Position numbers and translations under genes: made by a program
From: Prevotella sp. P5-108
Lineage (GTDB): Bacteria; Bacteroidota; Bacteroidia; Bacteroidales; Bacteroidaceae
Direction: 5' to 3'
DNA: 64,000 bases
Assembly (NCBI RefSeq): GCF_002251385.1
Contig: NZ_NPJJ01000018.1
Span: 1-64,000, forward strand
Part shown: positions 44,906 to 54,406 of the stretch, piece by piece
Numbering within the stretch: position 1 is the first letter of the stretch
How the letters are laid out: the number at the start of each line of letters is the position of its first letter
The notes under the pieces: generated by a model
Databases searched by the model: none
What the model saw: only the letters and a program-made list of their open reading frames with translations
What the model was told of the DNA's origin: nothing

Positions 44906-44969
44906 ACGGATATCGCTGATTTGTCTGATATTCTTGGCAAATGCTATCAGGCAAATCAGCGATATCCGT
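44906..44969 (-). terminator. Long hairpin after the GH97 gene
   Basis: The 25-bp arms (44906-44930, 44945-44969) pair with one mismatch and enclose a 14-nt loop; the outer part is ACGGATATCGCTGATTTG. On the minus strand it is followed by CTTCGTTTTG. Confidence 0.75.
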
Positions 44970-45071
44970 ATTTCCATCAGTATCGGCCTCGGGGCAATCG
45001 GGCAAACCCGTATGCTACGCCCGAGGCTCTGTATCGGGGCATTCCGCCGTGGCGGAGATAGTGGCGCTCTC

Positions 45072-47054
45072 CTACTCTACCGCCATGACAAATCCACCGC
45101 CGGGGGCGAGGTGCACCTTGAGCTTGCCGTCCTCGGGGATGGTAATCTGGCAGCGCTTGTAGTCTTCTGCCGAACGGTCGGCATTGATGCCGTCGTAGAA
45201 CGCGTCGGCCTGGCGACCGGCGATGTTGAGCGGCGAGAGGTCGAGGGTGAGGTCGCGCGCGGTCCAGTTGGTGAGCGCACCCACAAACCATTTGCCGTCC
45301 TTGCGGCGTGCCACTGCCACATACTCACCTATCTCGCTCTTGAGTGGGATGGTCTCGTCCCAGACAGTGGGCACCGACACGATAAATCGGGTGCACTCCT
45401 CTTCCTGGTTGTAGTGGGTGGGCGAGTCGCAGAGCATATTGAGGGGCGAGAGGAAGACCACATACTGCGCCAGCTGGTGGGTGCGGGTGCCCTGGCTCAT
45501 AGGCCGTGAGTTGTTGGGGGCATAGGTGGTCTGGGTGCCGTTGATCATGGCTCCCTGGGTGTAGTCCATAGGTCCGGCGAGCATGCGGGCAAAGGGTACG
45601 GTGACATCGTAGAGAGGCTGGTTGTACTCCTTGATGGTGCACCACTTGGTCTGCTCCTGTCCGTTGACGCCCTCAAAGTTGATGACATTGGGATAGGTGC
45701 GGTTGAGTCCGGTGGGCTTGTAGGTGCCGTGGAAGTCGATGAGCAGGTGGTACTTGGCGGTCATCTCGGCGGCACGGTAGTGGAAGTCTACGATGCGCGC
45801 GTCGTCGCTGTTGATGAAGTCGACCTTGAAGCCCTTGACGCCCATCTCCGAGTAGTGCTTGCACACGCGCTCCATGTCCTTGTCGAAGGGATAGTAGCCG
45901 GCCCAGAGGATCACGCCGACGCCCTTGGCCTTGCCATAGTCTACGATGGCCTTGATGTCTATGCCCGGCACGATGGCGAAGAGGTCGTTGCGGCGGCGCT
46001 TGGCCCATCCCTCGTCCAGCAGGATGTACTCTATGCCGTGGCGGTGGGCAAAGTCGATGTAGTACTTATAGGTTTCGGTGTTGATACCGGCCCGGAAGTC
46101 TACCTTGTATACTCCCCAGTCGTTCCACCAGTCCCAAGCCACCTTGCCGGGGCGTATCCATGAGGTGTCGGCGAGGCGAGAGGGTGAGGCGAGGCGGTAT
46201 ACCATGTCGTTGTCGAGCAACTGCTCGTCGGCAGTGGCATAGCAGATGATGCGCCAGGGGAACTGCTGCTGTGCATGGGCCTTGACGAGATAGTTCTCGC
46301 GACCTGTGGGCAGCTGCTCGAGCAGTCGGTAGCCTCCAATCTTGATGCCGCTGGGATAGGGGGCACACACGCCGGTGAGCTCGGGCGTCTTGCCGTTGCC
46401 CAGCCAGAAGAGCCCGGGATAGTGCTCGACATCGCTCTCTGCCACGCAGAGCCGCACGCCCTTGTCGGCCTCGACGATGAGCGGGGTGAAGATGAGGCGG
46501 GTGTCCATGAGCTGTGACAGCGCAGTGTGGGTATAGTTGTTCTCAAACGAGTTGTGGAGCTGGTCTTCGCGGTCGCCACTGTCGCGCACATAGGGTATCT
46601 GCGCTTTCCAGTCGCGGGCAAAACGCATCTGCGCCTGCTCGTCGTTGATGGTAACCTCGCTCTTAAGGGTCGAGGCGAAACGGTAGGCCATGCCCTCGTC
46701 GTAGAGGCGGAAGATGAGGTCAAATCCCTCCTTGAACTGGAGGCGCAACTGGTTGTAGCAGTCGCTCACCTCGTTGCGCTTGTAGGCAAAGGCGGCTATC
46801 TGGCCACGGTGGGTTGTCTTCACAGCACGGCGCAGATGGGAGTTCTCGCCCCATGTGCCTCTGTCGGTCTTGAGGGCTATGGCCGAGGGCAGCACGAGCT
46901 GCTGGCTGGCGTCCTTGAGACTGTACTTGATGACTGTGCCTACCTCTACCTGGGCGGTAAGCTGCCCGTTGGGCGATGTGACGGTATAGCTCTTGGCCAT
47001 CATGACCAGCGCCACCATCAGAAGCCACAATGTGGTAATTCCTCTTTTTTTCAT
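45072..47054 (-). CDS. GH97 glycoside hydrolase (retaining type)
   Basis: The 660-residue secreted enzyme has a signal peptide (about 1-20), an N-terminal beta-supersandwich (to about 270), a (beta/alpha)8 barrel starting at WDWWNDWGVYKVDF, and a C-terminal beta domain. The barrel carries D412 (GVKGFKVDFINSDD) at the place of the nucleophile of retaining GH97 enzymes and E467 (NFEGVNGQE) at the likely acid/base. Inverting SusB-type members use Glu bases instead, so an alpha-galactosidase-like or other retaining activity is more likely than alpha-glucosidase. Calcium-binding Glu residues also appear. No susCD pair is adjacent. Confidence 0.9.
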   Translation of the reverse strand: MKKRGITTLWLLMVALVMMAKSYTVTSPNGQLTAQVEVGTVIKYSLKDASQQLVLPSAIALKTDRGTWGENSHLRRAVKTTHRGQIAAFAYKRNEVSDCYNQLRLQFKEGFDLIFRLYDEGMAYRFASTLKSEVTINDEQAQMRFARDWKAQIPYVRDSGDREDQLHNSFENNYTHTALSQLMDTRLIFTPLIVEADKGVRLCVAESDVEHYPGLFWLGNGKTPELTGVCAPYPSGIKIGGYRLLEQLPTGRENYLVKAHAQQQFPWRIICYATADEQLLDNDMVYRLASPSRLADTSWIRPGKVAWDWWNDWGVYKVDFRAGINTETYKYYIDFAHRHGIEYILLDEGWAKRRRNDLFAIVPGIDIKAIVDYGKAKGVGVILWAGYYPFDKDMERVCKHYSEMGVKGFKVDFINSDDARIVDFHYRAAEMTAKYHLLIDFHGTYKPTGLNRTYPNVINFEGVNGQEQTKWCTIKEYNQPLYDVTVPFARMLAGPMDYTQGAMINGTQTTYAPNNSRPMSQGTRTHQLAQYVVFLSPLNMLCDSPTHYNQEEECTRFIVSVPTVWDETIPLKSEIGEYVAVARRKDGKWFVGALTNWTARDLTLDLSPLNIAGRQADAFYDGINADRSAEDYKRCQITIPEDGKLKVHLAPGGGFVMAVE

Positions 47055-47100
47055 GAATTAGTTGTGCTCTGTAAAAGTGGTTATAAATATTCGTATGGGA

Positions 47101-47108
47101 CAAAGTTA
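47101..47108 (-). promoter_or_regulatory. -7 box of the GH97 gene
   Basis: On the minus strand TAACTTTG lies 46 nt before the GH97 ATG. No TTTG at 19-21 nt upstream. The rest of 47109-47421 has no accepted gene; it includes a GGGCAAGG-rich stretch and an A/T-rich segment with TAATTTGC (47389-47396), a weak -7-like box before rnr. Confidence 0.55.
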
Positions 47109-47421
47109 GATAAAAAACTTGAATTGCGCGATGCTTTCTGCCAAGAAATTGACTGAGGGAGTGACGATTATGTGCATTTTCCTGATTTCGGCGCGCGTCG
47201 GGAGGCTGGCGACGCCATCAGAGGGACTTGCCGCCACCGTAGGGGCAAGGGCAAGGGGCAAGGGGACGGCCTACACCTTATTAATATATATGGCGGAGGG
47301 CGGCATCGTCGTCGCCATAACGGCGGGGCTGACGAGGGTGTAACCGAAATTTATCAACTTTTTCTTCGTTATATCATTTTTTTTCCCTTAATTTGCAATA
47401 TAATTCTAAAACACTACCATT

Positions 47422-49650
47422 ATGGGAAAAGCAAAGAAAGGCGGGAAGCGCATCACCAAACGGCAGCTGTCCGAGATGCTGGTTAATTTCTTCTCCGCAA
47501 ATCCGGAACGAGTCTATACATTCAAAGAGATATTCAGAGCCCTACACCTGGACACCCATCCTGCCAAGATGCTGGCGGTAGACACGATGGAAGAGATGGC
47601 GTGGGACGACTTCCTCGTGCGCACGTCCATCAACTCGTATCAGCTCAACACCAAGGGCCAGGTACAGGAAGGCGTATTCAGACGGAAGTCTAACGGCAAG
47701 AACTCATTCGTACCCTCCGACGGCGAGCAGCCCATCTTCGTGTCGGAGCGCAACTCCATGGGCGCGCTCGACGGCGACAAGGTGAGAGTATCGGTGATGG
47801 CGCGTCGCCAGAACCATATCAAGGAGGCCAAGGTGATAGAGATACTGGAGCGCAAGAAAGACACCTTCGTGGGCAAGCTGGTGGTAGGCAAGGACATCGC
47901 CTTCCTGAAGACCAACGACAATCTGGCGCGCGACATACTCATCCCCAAGAAGAGGCTGAAGAAAGGTCAGACCGACGACAAGGCGGTGGTAAAGATTGTG
48001 AGCTGGCCCGACGAGGAGCACACCAACATGATAGGCGAAGTGGTGGACATCCTGGGCAAGTGTGGCGACAACGATGTGGAGATGAACACCATCCTCGCCC
48101 AATACGGACTGCCCTACCGCTACCCCAAGGCTGTGGAAGACGCCGCCGACAAGATCACGGGCGAAATCACGAAGCAGGACGAGGCCGAGCGCGAGGACTT
48201 CCGCAACACCTGGACCTGTACCATAGACCCCAAGGACGCCAAGGACTTTGACGACGCGCTGTCTATCAAGCGCCTCGCCAACGGACTCTGGGAGGTAGGC
48301 GTGCATATCGCCGACGTGTCTCACTATGTGCACGAGGGCGACATCATAGACCGCGAGGCCGAGCGTCGCGCCACGTCTATCTATCTGGTAGACCGCACCA
48401 TCCCCATGCTGCCCGAGCGGCTGTGCAACTTCGTCTGCTCGCTGCGCCCCGACGAAGACAAGCTCTGCTACAGCGTGGTCTTCAACCTCGACGAAGACGC
48501 CATGGTAAGAGACTACCGCATCGTGCATACCATCATCCGGTCTAACCGCAGATATGCTTATGAAGACGCGCAGAAGATACTGGAAGACAACGGAGTGGTG
48601 GATGGCACCGGCGAACCGGCTCCCAAGCCCAAGGACGGCAAATACCGTGGCGAGAACGCCGAACAGATAGTGACTCTCGACAGACTGGCCAAGAGGCTGC
48701 GCGCTGCCCGCTTCAAGAACGGTGCAGTGAAATTTGACTCAGAGGAACTGCGCTTCGACATCGACGAAAAGGGCAAACCCATACGCTGCTACTTCAAGCG
48801 CTCAAAGGACGCCAACAAACTGATAGAGGAATTCATGCTGCTCGCCAACAGGACTGTGGCTGAGAGCGTGGGCAAGACCGCGAAAGGCAGGAAGGCCAAA
48901 ACGCTGCCTTACCGCGTACACGACAACCCCGACCCACAAAAGATGGAGACGCTGCGTGAGTTTATAGCCAAGTTCGGATACAGGGTAAAGACCGACGGCA
49001 CCAAGAAAGCCATGGCAAAGAGCATCAACCGACTCATGGAGGAATGTGAGGGACATCCCGAGCAGAACCTGATACAGAAGGTGGCGCTGAGAGCCATGAT
49101 GAAGGCCAAATACACCACCAAGAACATAGGCCACTTCGGTCTGGCGTTCGAATACTACACCCACTTCACCAGTCCCATCCGCCGCTATCCCGACACCATG
49201 GTCCACCGCCTGCTCACCCGCTACGCTGAGGGCGGCCGTTCGGCCAACGCCAAGCACTATGAGGAGCTCTGCGAGCACTGCTCTGACATGGAACTGGTGG
49301 CGCAGAACGCCGAGCGCGACTCCATCAAGTACAAGATGGTGGAATTTATGGGCGACCACCTGGGCGAGCAGTTCGACGCCCACATCAGCGGCATCACAGC
49401 CTATGGCATCTATGCCGAGATAGACGAGAACCACTGTGAAGGCATGATACCCATGCGCGACCTGGACGACGACTACTACGAGTTTGACGAGCGCAACTTC
49501 TGCCTCGTGGGCCGTCGTCGCCACCACAAGTACCAGCTGGGCGACGCCGTGCGCATCCAGGTGGCCAAGACCAATCTCGAAAAGAAACAACTCGACTTCA
49601 CGCTTGTCGGCAATGACAAGCCCGTGGTCAAGATGCGCCATAGGAGATGA
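47422..49650 (+). CDS. rnr: Ribonuclease R
   Basis: This processive 3'-5' exoribonuclease degrades structured RNA. The 742 residues contain an N-terminal HTH-like segment (about 1-75), cold-shock domains, the RNB catalytic domain with the acidic motif DPKDAKDFDDALSI and later VADVSHYV and FTSPIRRYPDTMVHR, and a C-terminal S1 domain (about 655-730, EQFDAHISGITAYGIYAEID). A short basic tail (KPVVKMRHRR) ends it. The stop overlaps the next start by 4 nt (ATGA), so the two are translationally coupled. Confidence 0.95.
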   Translation: MGKAKKGGKRITKRQLSEMLVNFFSANPERVYTFKEIFRALHLDTHPAKMLAVDTMEEMAWDDFLVRTSINSYQLNTKGQVQEGVFRRKSNGKNSFVPSDGEQPIFVSERNSMGALDGDKVRVSVMARRQNHIKEAKVIEILERKKDTFVGKLVVGKDIAFLKTNDNLARDILIPKKRLKKGQTDDKAVVKIVSWPDEEHTNMIGEVVDILGKCGDNDVEMNTILAQYGLPYRYPKAVEDAADKITGEITKQDEAEREDFRNTWTCTIDPKDAKDFDDALSIKRLANGLWEVGVHIADVSHYVHEGDIIDREAERRATSIYLVDRTIPMLPERLCNFVCSLRPDEDKLCYSVVFNLDEDAMVRDYRIVHTIIRSNRRYAYEDAQKILEDNGVVDGTGEPAPKPKDGKYRGENAEQIVTLDRLAKRLRAARFKNGAVKFDSEELRFDIDEKGKPIRCYFKRSKDANKLIEEFMLLANRTVAESVGKTAKGRKAKTLPYRVHDNPDPQKMETLREFIAKFGYRVKTDGTKKAMAKSINRLMEECEGHPEQNLIQKVALRAMMKAKYTTKNIGHFGLAFEYYTHFTSPIRRYPDTMVHRLLTRYAEGGRSANAKHYEELCEHCSDMELVAQNAERDSIKYKMVEFMGDHLGEQFDAHISGITAYGIYAEIDENHCEGMIPMRDLDDDYYEFDERNFCLVGRRRHHKYQLGDAVRIQVAKTNLEKKQLDFTLVGNDKPVVKMRHRR

Positions 49651-50297
49651 AGATAAAGTACACGCACACAGAGGAACTCTGGAACTCGTGGAGCCACGCC
49701 GGCGGCATCATGCTCGGCGTGGTGATAGGCACCATCTTTCTGGTATGGTGCGCCCAGGCCCACAACGGCTGGGCCACGGCGGGCGTGATACTCTACCTCT
49801 TTGGCATGCTCTGCTCCTATACGGCATCCACCGTCTACCACGCCCTCAGCGCCAAGTCTGTATGGAAAGAGCGGCTGCGCCGATGGGACCATGCTGCCAT
49901 CTACTGGCACATAGCCGGCTCCTATTCGCCCATCACCCTCGTGGCTCTGCGCGATGAGGGCTACTGGGGATGGGGATTGTTTGTCTTCGTGTGGCTCTGC
50001 GCCATCACCGGCACCATCATGGCATTTCGCAAGCTCAAGGCCCACAGCAACCTCGAAACTCTGTGCTTCGTGCTGATGGGCCTGTCGGTGCTGGCAGCCT
50101 TCAAGCCGCTGATGGACGCCGTGAGTACCTCGGCAGTGGTATGGCTTATCGCCGAGGGAGTGGCCTATATCACCGGCGCGCTTTTCTATACGCTACACAA
50201 GCGGCAGTACAACCATACCATCTTCCACTTCTTCGTGCTCCTCGGTTCGGTGTGCCATATCATCTGTGTATGGGATGTGCTGATGCAGTATATCTAA
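49647..50297 (+). CDS. Hemolysin III/TrhA-family membrane protein
   Basis: The 216 residues have seven predicted membrane helices. Family signatures are EELWNSWSHAGGIMLGVV near the start, SYTASTVYHAL with its conserved Ser and His, RRWDHAAIYWHIAGSYSPI, and HFFVLLGSVCHIICVWDVL at the end. The conserved His, Asp and Ser residues form a metal site in the wider PAQR superfamily. The name comes from a hemolytic Bacillus protein; membrane homeostasis is the more likely role. It overlaps rnr by 4 nt and precedes the WG-repeat gene by 18 nt. Confidence 0.92.
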   Translation: MKIKYTHTEELWNSWSHAGGIMLGVVIGTIFLVWCAQAHNGWATAGVILYLFGMLCSYTASTVYHALSAKSVWKERLRRWDHAAIYWHIAGSYSPITLVALRDEGYWGWGLFVFVWLCAITGTIMAFRKLKAHSNLETLCFVLMGLSVLAAFKPLMDAVSTSAVVWLIAEGVAYITGALFYTLHKRQYNHTIFHFFVLLGSVCHIICVWDVLMQYI

Positions 50298-50315
50298 CCC
50301 TGTAAAATATAGCTT

Positions 50316-52208
50316 ATGCCCACAATCTCCATTCAACGCAGCCTGCTCATTGCCCTTCTGGGTCTGTCGACAGTAGTCTCCAGCGCACAGTCGCGGTTCG
50401 ACAAGTGGAAGTTTCCTACCTGCACCACCAAGAAAGGCCCCAATGGCCTGCAGGGTATCGTCGACAGCTCTGGCCAATGGGTTGTCCAGCCTTACTTCGA
50501 TTTCCTCTTCTTCCCCTATCGATGCTATTTAGGCGAGGCACGGTACAAGGGGAGCAACGACTATTATATTATAGACCGCGACTTTAACATTGTGGGAAAC
50601 GGCCCTTATCCCTTTGCCGATATTACGCCCTACTACATTATCATCAATGACCACCCCAACTGCTATGTTATCAATGCCCGAGGCCAACGCATCAGCGACA
50701 TTTATAGTGAGATAAAGATATGGGACTATGGCACCGACTGGGAGGGCGAACTGCTCTTCTGCCGACGCAAGGACAATGGCAAATGGGACATACTGGGTGC
50801 CGACATGCAGCGCATAGGCAACGGCCCTGTAGATGGAGACCGACAGTATGGTGACCGTATGTACGATGTATGGCCATACCCTCTGCGCAACAACGCTGAC
50901 GGTCACAACGAGAATATAATAGGACTGATACGCTTTGTAAAGGACCGCCACTACGGCCTAATGAACATGGCTGGCGAGGTCATAGTGCCTCCCATATACG
51001 CCGATATAGACAACCTGTATCTGGATGATAACATATACACCCAAACCAAGTACAAAGGCACTCAGTGTACACCCGAACAGATTGAGCGGACGGCTCTCTT
51101 CACCTGCAAGACCGACCGGGGCACCATCGTGGTAATCGATGCCATGGGGCAGACGGTCATCCCAGAGCAGAAGAGGCCCTCGCACATGGTCAAGCACATG
51201 GCTAAGAACATGGCCAAGTACCTGGGACCCTATCTGGCACGTGCCAACGACAACGACAAGCTGTGGAAGACTCGGATAACGGTTCCCTTCTACGAGTTCA
51301 TCGCCCGTGTAGACAAGTGTTTTATCACCGAGATACCCAAGACGGCCAAGACGCAGAACCTGCTGGCCATGGCACAGGCCGACCAGGCTCAGAAAGACCG
51401 ATTGCTGGCTCGGCAACAGCGCAAGGAGACTGCCAATAGGCAACGACAGCAGGCACAGGCGCGGAATGGAAATCGCTCTACTTCCACGCAGACTCCACGC
51501 AGTGCGGCCACGCAGTCGCAGGCTAAACGTCACGTGGCGCAGACATCGGCAGGCATCGTCCATCCCGCCTTCGGAACCTTACCCGCTTCCAACACCACTT
51601 ACTTCTATGCCAAATCGGGCGGCAAGGCTGGCGAGGTGAGCCTCAACATCACGGGCCACGCCAATGGTGGCTGCTGGATACAGCTCCGAGCCTACAACCT
51701 GGGTATCCTTGCCCGCGATTTCGGCCCCGACAACGTGAAGTATGAGAGCGACTACATCGTCGTGGGTGGACGTTTCTACCAACCGGGATTCCTTAGTTAT
51801 AGCCAGGGCGCCTACATCGATGCGCCGACCATAAAGATAGCCAAAGACTGGAGCCACATTATCTATATCCCGCTCAAAGGGCAGCAACAACTGTACGACC
51901 GCCCCATTGCCGAGTCGGTATACAGGCAACATGAAGCCAACATCAACCGATACAATGCCCAGCATGGTCTGTTCGAGTATGACGCTAACCACCAGCGACA
52001 GGAAGCTGAGTACAATAACCGCCGCGCCCAGGAGATGCGAAGCAACAGCCCGTCGAGCAGTGGGCAGCAGCGGAAAAATACCCGCAAGCCGGCTGGAAAG
52101 AAGATGGACGTGCGCGTGGACGAGCCCAACTATACCGGCAATACCGAGCGCGCCTGGTGCGAGCAGTGCCAGAAGTGGGACATTCCCCATCGTCATATCA
52201 AGAAGTAG
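50316..52208 (+). CDS. Secreted WG-repeat protein
   Basis: The 630-residue protein has a signal peptide (about 1-25, ending SSAQS). Degenerate WG-type beta repeats fill about 28-300, for example GLQGIVDSSGQWVVQPYFDF and HYGLMNMAGEVIVPPIYADI. A basic coiled region rich in Gln/Arg (about 350-410) separates these from a C-terminal beta-domain (about 420-540) and a charged tail ending CEQCQKWDIPHRHIKK, a possible metal-binding end. Function is unknown; WG repeats usually form beta-propeller-like or solenoid surfaces. It is the third gene of the rnr unit. Confidence 0.8.
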   Translation: MPTISIQRSLLIALLGLSTVVSSAQSRFDKWKFPTCTTKKGPNGLQGIVDSSGQWVVQPYFDFLFFPYRCYLGEARYKGSNDYYIIDRDFNIVGNGPYPFADITPYYIIINDHPNCYVINARGQRISDIYSEIKIWDYGTDWEGELLFCRRKDNGKWDILGADMQRIGNGPVDGDRQYGDRMYDVWPYPLRNNADGHNENIIGLIRFVKDRHYGLMNMAGEVIVPPIYADIDNLYLDDNIYTQTKYKGTQCTPEQIERTALFTCKTDRGTIVVIDAMGQTVIPEQKRPSHMVKHMAKNMAKYLGPYLARANDNDKLWKTRITVPFYEFIARVDKCFITEIPKTAKTQNLLAMAQADQAQKDRLLARQQRKETANRQRQQAQARNGNRSTSTQTPRSAATQSQAKRHVAQTSAGIVHPAFGTLPASNTTYFYAKSGGKAGEVSLNITGHANGGCWIQLRAYNLGILARDFGPDNVKYESDYIVVGGRFYQPGFLSYSQGAYIDAPTIKIAKDWSHIIYIPLKGQQQLYDRPIAESVYRQHEANINRYNAQHGLFEYDANHQRQEAEYNNRRAQEMRSNSPSSSGQQRKNTRKPAGKKMDVRVDEPNYTGNTERAWCEQCQKWDIPHRHIKK

Positions 52209-52319
52209 CCACTATCGCCACCACCGCCAAGACGCCACCCACAGGCATGGAAGACAGGGAGCGCAAGCCCCCAAATGTGGTGGCGAATGGGGCAAAAACC
52301 AACAAAATGGTGCAATTAT

Positions 52320-52350
52320 TTTGTAATACGCTTATTTTCATGTAATTTTG
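52320..52350 (+). promoter_or_regulatory. Promoter of the epimerase gene
   Basis: TTTG (52320-52323), a 19-nt spacer and TAATTTTG (52343-52350) match the consensus, 26 nt before the ATG at 52377. Confidence 0.88.
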
Positions 52351-52376
52351 CATACTGATTACATAATTCACCATTA

Positions 52377-53372
52377 ATGAACATACTTATAACGGGTGCG
52401 AGCGGCTTTATAGGCAGCTTTATCGTTGAGGAGGCATTGCGCCAAGGCATGGAGACCTGGGCAGCCGTGCGCCCATCGAGTTCGCGTAAGTATCTCGCCG
52501 ACCCACGTATCCACTTTATCGAGCTGGACTTCTCGTCGCAAGAGCGATTGGAAGAGGCGTTGCGCCCCCATTCCTTCGACTATATCATCCATGCCGCCGG
52601 AGCCACGAAGTGCCTCAACGAGGACACGTTCTACGAGGTCAACACCGAGGGAACCAAGCGGCTGGTCAAGGCGATACTCAACCTGCAGATGCCCATCCAC
52701 CGCTTTGTTTATCTCAGTTCGCTCAGCGTGATGGGAGCCATCCGCGAAGAGCAGCCCTATCAGGAGATAACCGAGCACGACTACCCCCGCCCCAATACTG
52801 CTTACGGCAAGAGCAAACTCAAGGCCGAAAGGTTCCTCGAGTCCGTAGGCAACAACTTTCCATACGTCATTCTCCGACCCACGGGCGTCTATGGCCCTCG
52901 GGAGAAAGACTACTTCATGATGGCGAAATCCATCAGCAACCACATCGACTTCGCCGTAGGCTTCCAGCGTCAGGACATCACCTTTGTTTATGTCAAAGAC
53001 GTGGTGCAAGCCATATTCCTCACCCTCGACCACGGCATGAACGGTCGCAAATACTTCCTCAGCGACGGCAATGTCTATCGTTCGTCCGATTTCAGCAACC
53101 TTATCCGTAAGGCATTGGGCAACCCCTGGTGGATACGCATCACTGCGCCGGTTTGGGTGCTGAGGATTGTGACATCCATAGGCGAACTCGTGGCGCGTTC
53201 CACCGGACGCATCTCAGCCCTCAACCACGACAAGTTCAACATCCTGCGCCAGCGCAACTGGCGTTGTGACATCGAGCCCACTATGGACGAACTGGGCTAC
53301 CACCCCCACTACGACCTCGCCCGCGGCGTGGCCGAAACCATAGACTGGTACAAGAATGAGGGATGGCTCTGA
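52377..53372 (+). CDS. NAD(P)-dependent epimerase/dehydratase (extended SDR)
   Basis: The 331 residues form a Rossmann-fold enzyme that acts on a nucleotide sugar or related alcohol. The cofactor motif is TGASGFIGS (6-14). The catalytic triad is Ser near 118 (YLSSLSVMG) and Y143-x-x-x-K147 (TAYGKSKLKAE), and the substrate loop is RPTGVYGPREKDYF. The C-terminal part contains LSDGNVYRSSDFSNLI. The substrate cannot be read from the sequence. It leads a same-strand series with PAP2, MiaB, an MsbA-like exporter and an LpxL-like acyltransferase. Confidence 0.88.
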   Translation: MNILITGASGFIGSFIVEEALRQGMETWAAVRPSSSRKYLADPRIHFIELDFSSQERLEEALRPHSFDYIIHAAGATKCLNEDTFYEVNTEGTKRLVKAILNLQMPIHRFVYLSSLSVMGAIREEQPYQEITEHDYPRPNTAYGKSKLKAERFLESVGNNFPYVILRPTGVYGPREKDYFMMAKSISNHIDFAVGFQRQDITFVYVKDVVQAIFLTLDHGMNGRKYFLSDGNVYRSSDFSNLIRKALGNPWWIRITAPVWVLRIVTSIGELVARSTGRISALNHDKFNILRQRNWRCDIEPTMDELGYHPHYDLARGVAETIDWYKNEGWL

Positions 53373-53407
53373 TGCCATCGGCTTGCATATCATAATACAT
53401 ACAAGAA

Positions 53408-54382
53408 GTGAAAAAACTGTTAGATTATTTCCGCATAGAGAAACAGCCGCGCCGCGGACTCCTGGCGATGGAGTGGGTGGTGCTGGGCTATCTGGTGTTT
53501 ACCCTGCTCTTTATCCTGTTTACCTATACCAAGCTCGCCAACCCCGACTCGATGATTTGGGGCCGCATGCGCGTGGTGGCGATGATGGCTGCCCTGTGGA
53601 CAGTCTATCGCATCGTGCCCTGCCGTGCCACTATATTTGCCCGAGTTGTGGGACAGATGGCGCTGCTGGCATGGTGGTATCCCGATACCTATGAGCTCAA
53701 CCGCGTGCTGCCCAATCTGGACCACGTCTTTGCCCAGTGGGAGCAGGCGCTGTTTGGTTTCCAGCCCGCGCTGGTGTTTGCCGAGAAGTTCTCCTCGCCC
53801 GTCATCTCCGAGCTGATGAGCATGGGCTACGCCGCCTATTACCCCATGATAGCCTGCGTGGCTCTGGTCTATTTCCTCCGCCACTATGCCGAGTTCCAGC
53901 GTTGCATATTCGTCATCATGGCGTCGTTTATGGCCTTTTATGTCATCTTCGACCTGGTGCCGGTCGTGGGCCCCACCTTTTATTATAAGGCGGCAGGTCT
54001 GCGCCATATCGCCGAAGGCGTGTTCCCCAACCTGGGGCACTACTTCAGCACCCACACCGACTGCCTCGCCACTCCGGGCTATACCGACGGCATCTTCTAC
54101 CAGATGGTCGAAGACGCCAAAGCCGCCGGAGAACGCCCCACGGCAGCCTTCCCCAGCTCCCATGTGGGCATATCCACCGTGTGCATGCTCCTGTTGTGGC
54201 ATGTGCGCAGCCGCAAGCTCCTGATATGCCTGCTGCCGCTCTACGTGTTCCTCTGCATGGCCACGGTCTACATCCAGGCCCACTACGCCATCGACGCACT
54301 GGCAGGTCTGGCCACGGGAGCCCTCTTCTTCGCCCTGTTCATGGCTGTTTCGCGCGGCATGGTCGAGCGCAGACACAGATAG
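53408..54382 (+). CDS. PAP2-family phosphatase, membrane protein
   Basis: From a GTG start the protein has 324 residues; a later ATG (MEWVVLGYL, residue 22) is an alternative. Six or so helices lie around a periplasm-facing active site with the PAP2 motifs: KAAGERPTAAFPSSHVGIST (motifs 1 and 2) and YIQAHYAIDALAG (motif 3), including the catalytic His pair. The family removes phosphate from lipids such as undecaprenyl-pyrophosphate, phosphatidic acid or lipid A. With MsbA- and LpxL-like genes downstream, a lipid A or carrier-lipid substrate is plausible. It lies 35 nt after the epimerase. Confidence 0.85.
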   Translation: MKKLLDYFRIEKQPRRGLLAMEWVVLGYLVFTLLFILFTYTKLANPDSMIWGRMRVVAMMAALWTVYRIVPCRATIFARVVGQMALLAWWYPDTYELNRVLPNLDHVFAQWEQALFGFQPALVFAEKFSSPVISELMSMGYAAYYPMIACVALVYFLRHYAEFQRCIFVIMASFMAFYVIFDLVPVVGPTFYYKAAGLRHIAEGVFPNLGHYFSTHTDCLATPGYTDGIFYQMVEDAKAAGERPTAAFPSSHVGISTVCMLLLWHVRSRKLLICLLPLYVFLCMATVYIQAHYAIDALAGLATGALFFALFMAVSRGMVERRHR

Positions 54383-54406
54383 AAAACCTATAGAAAACTC
54401 AAGATA

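Noticed and set aside
47119..47343. Small open frame before rnr
   Set aside because: No promoter box or recognisable composition; it spans a GGGCAAGG-rich stretch.
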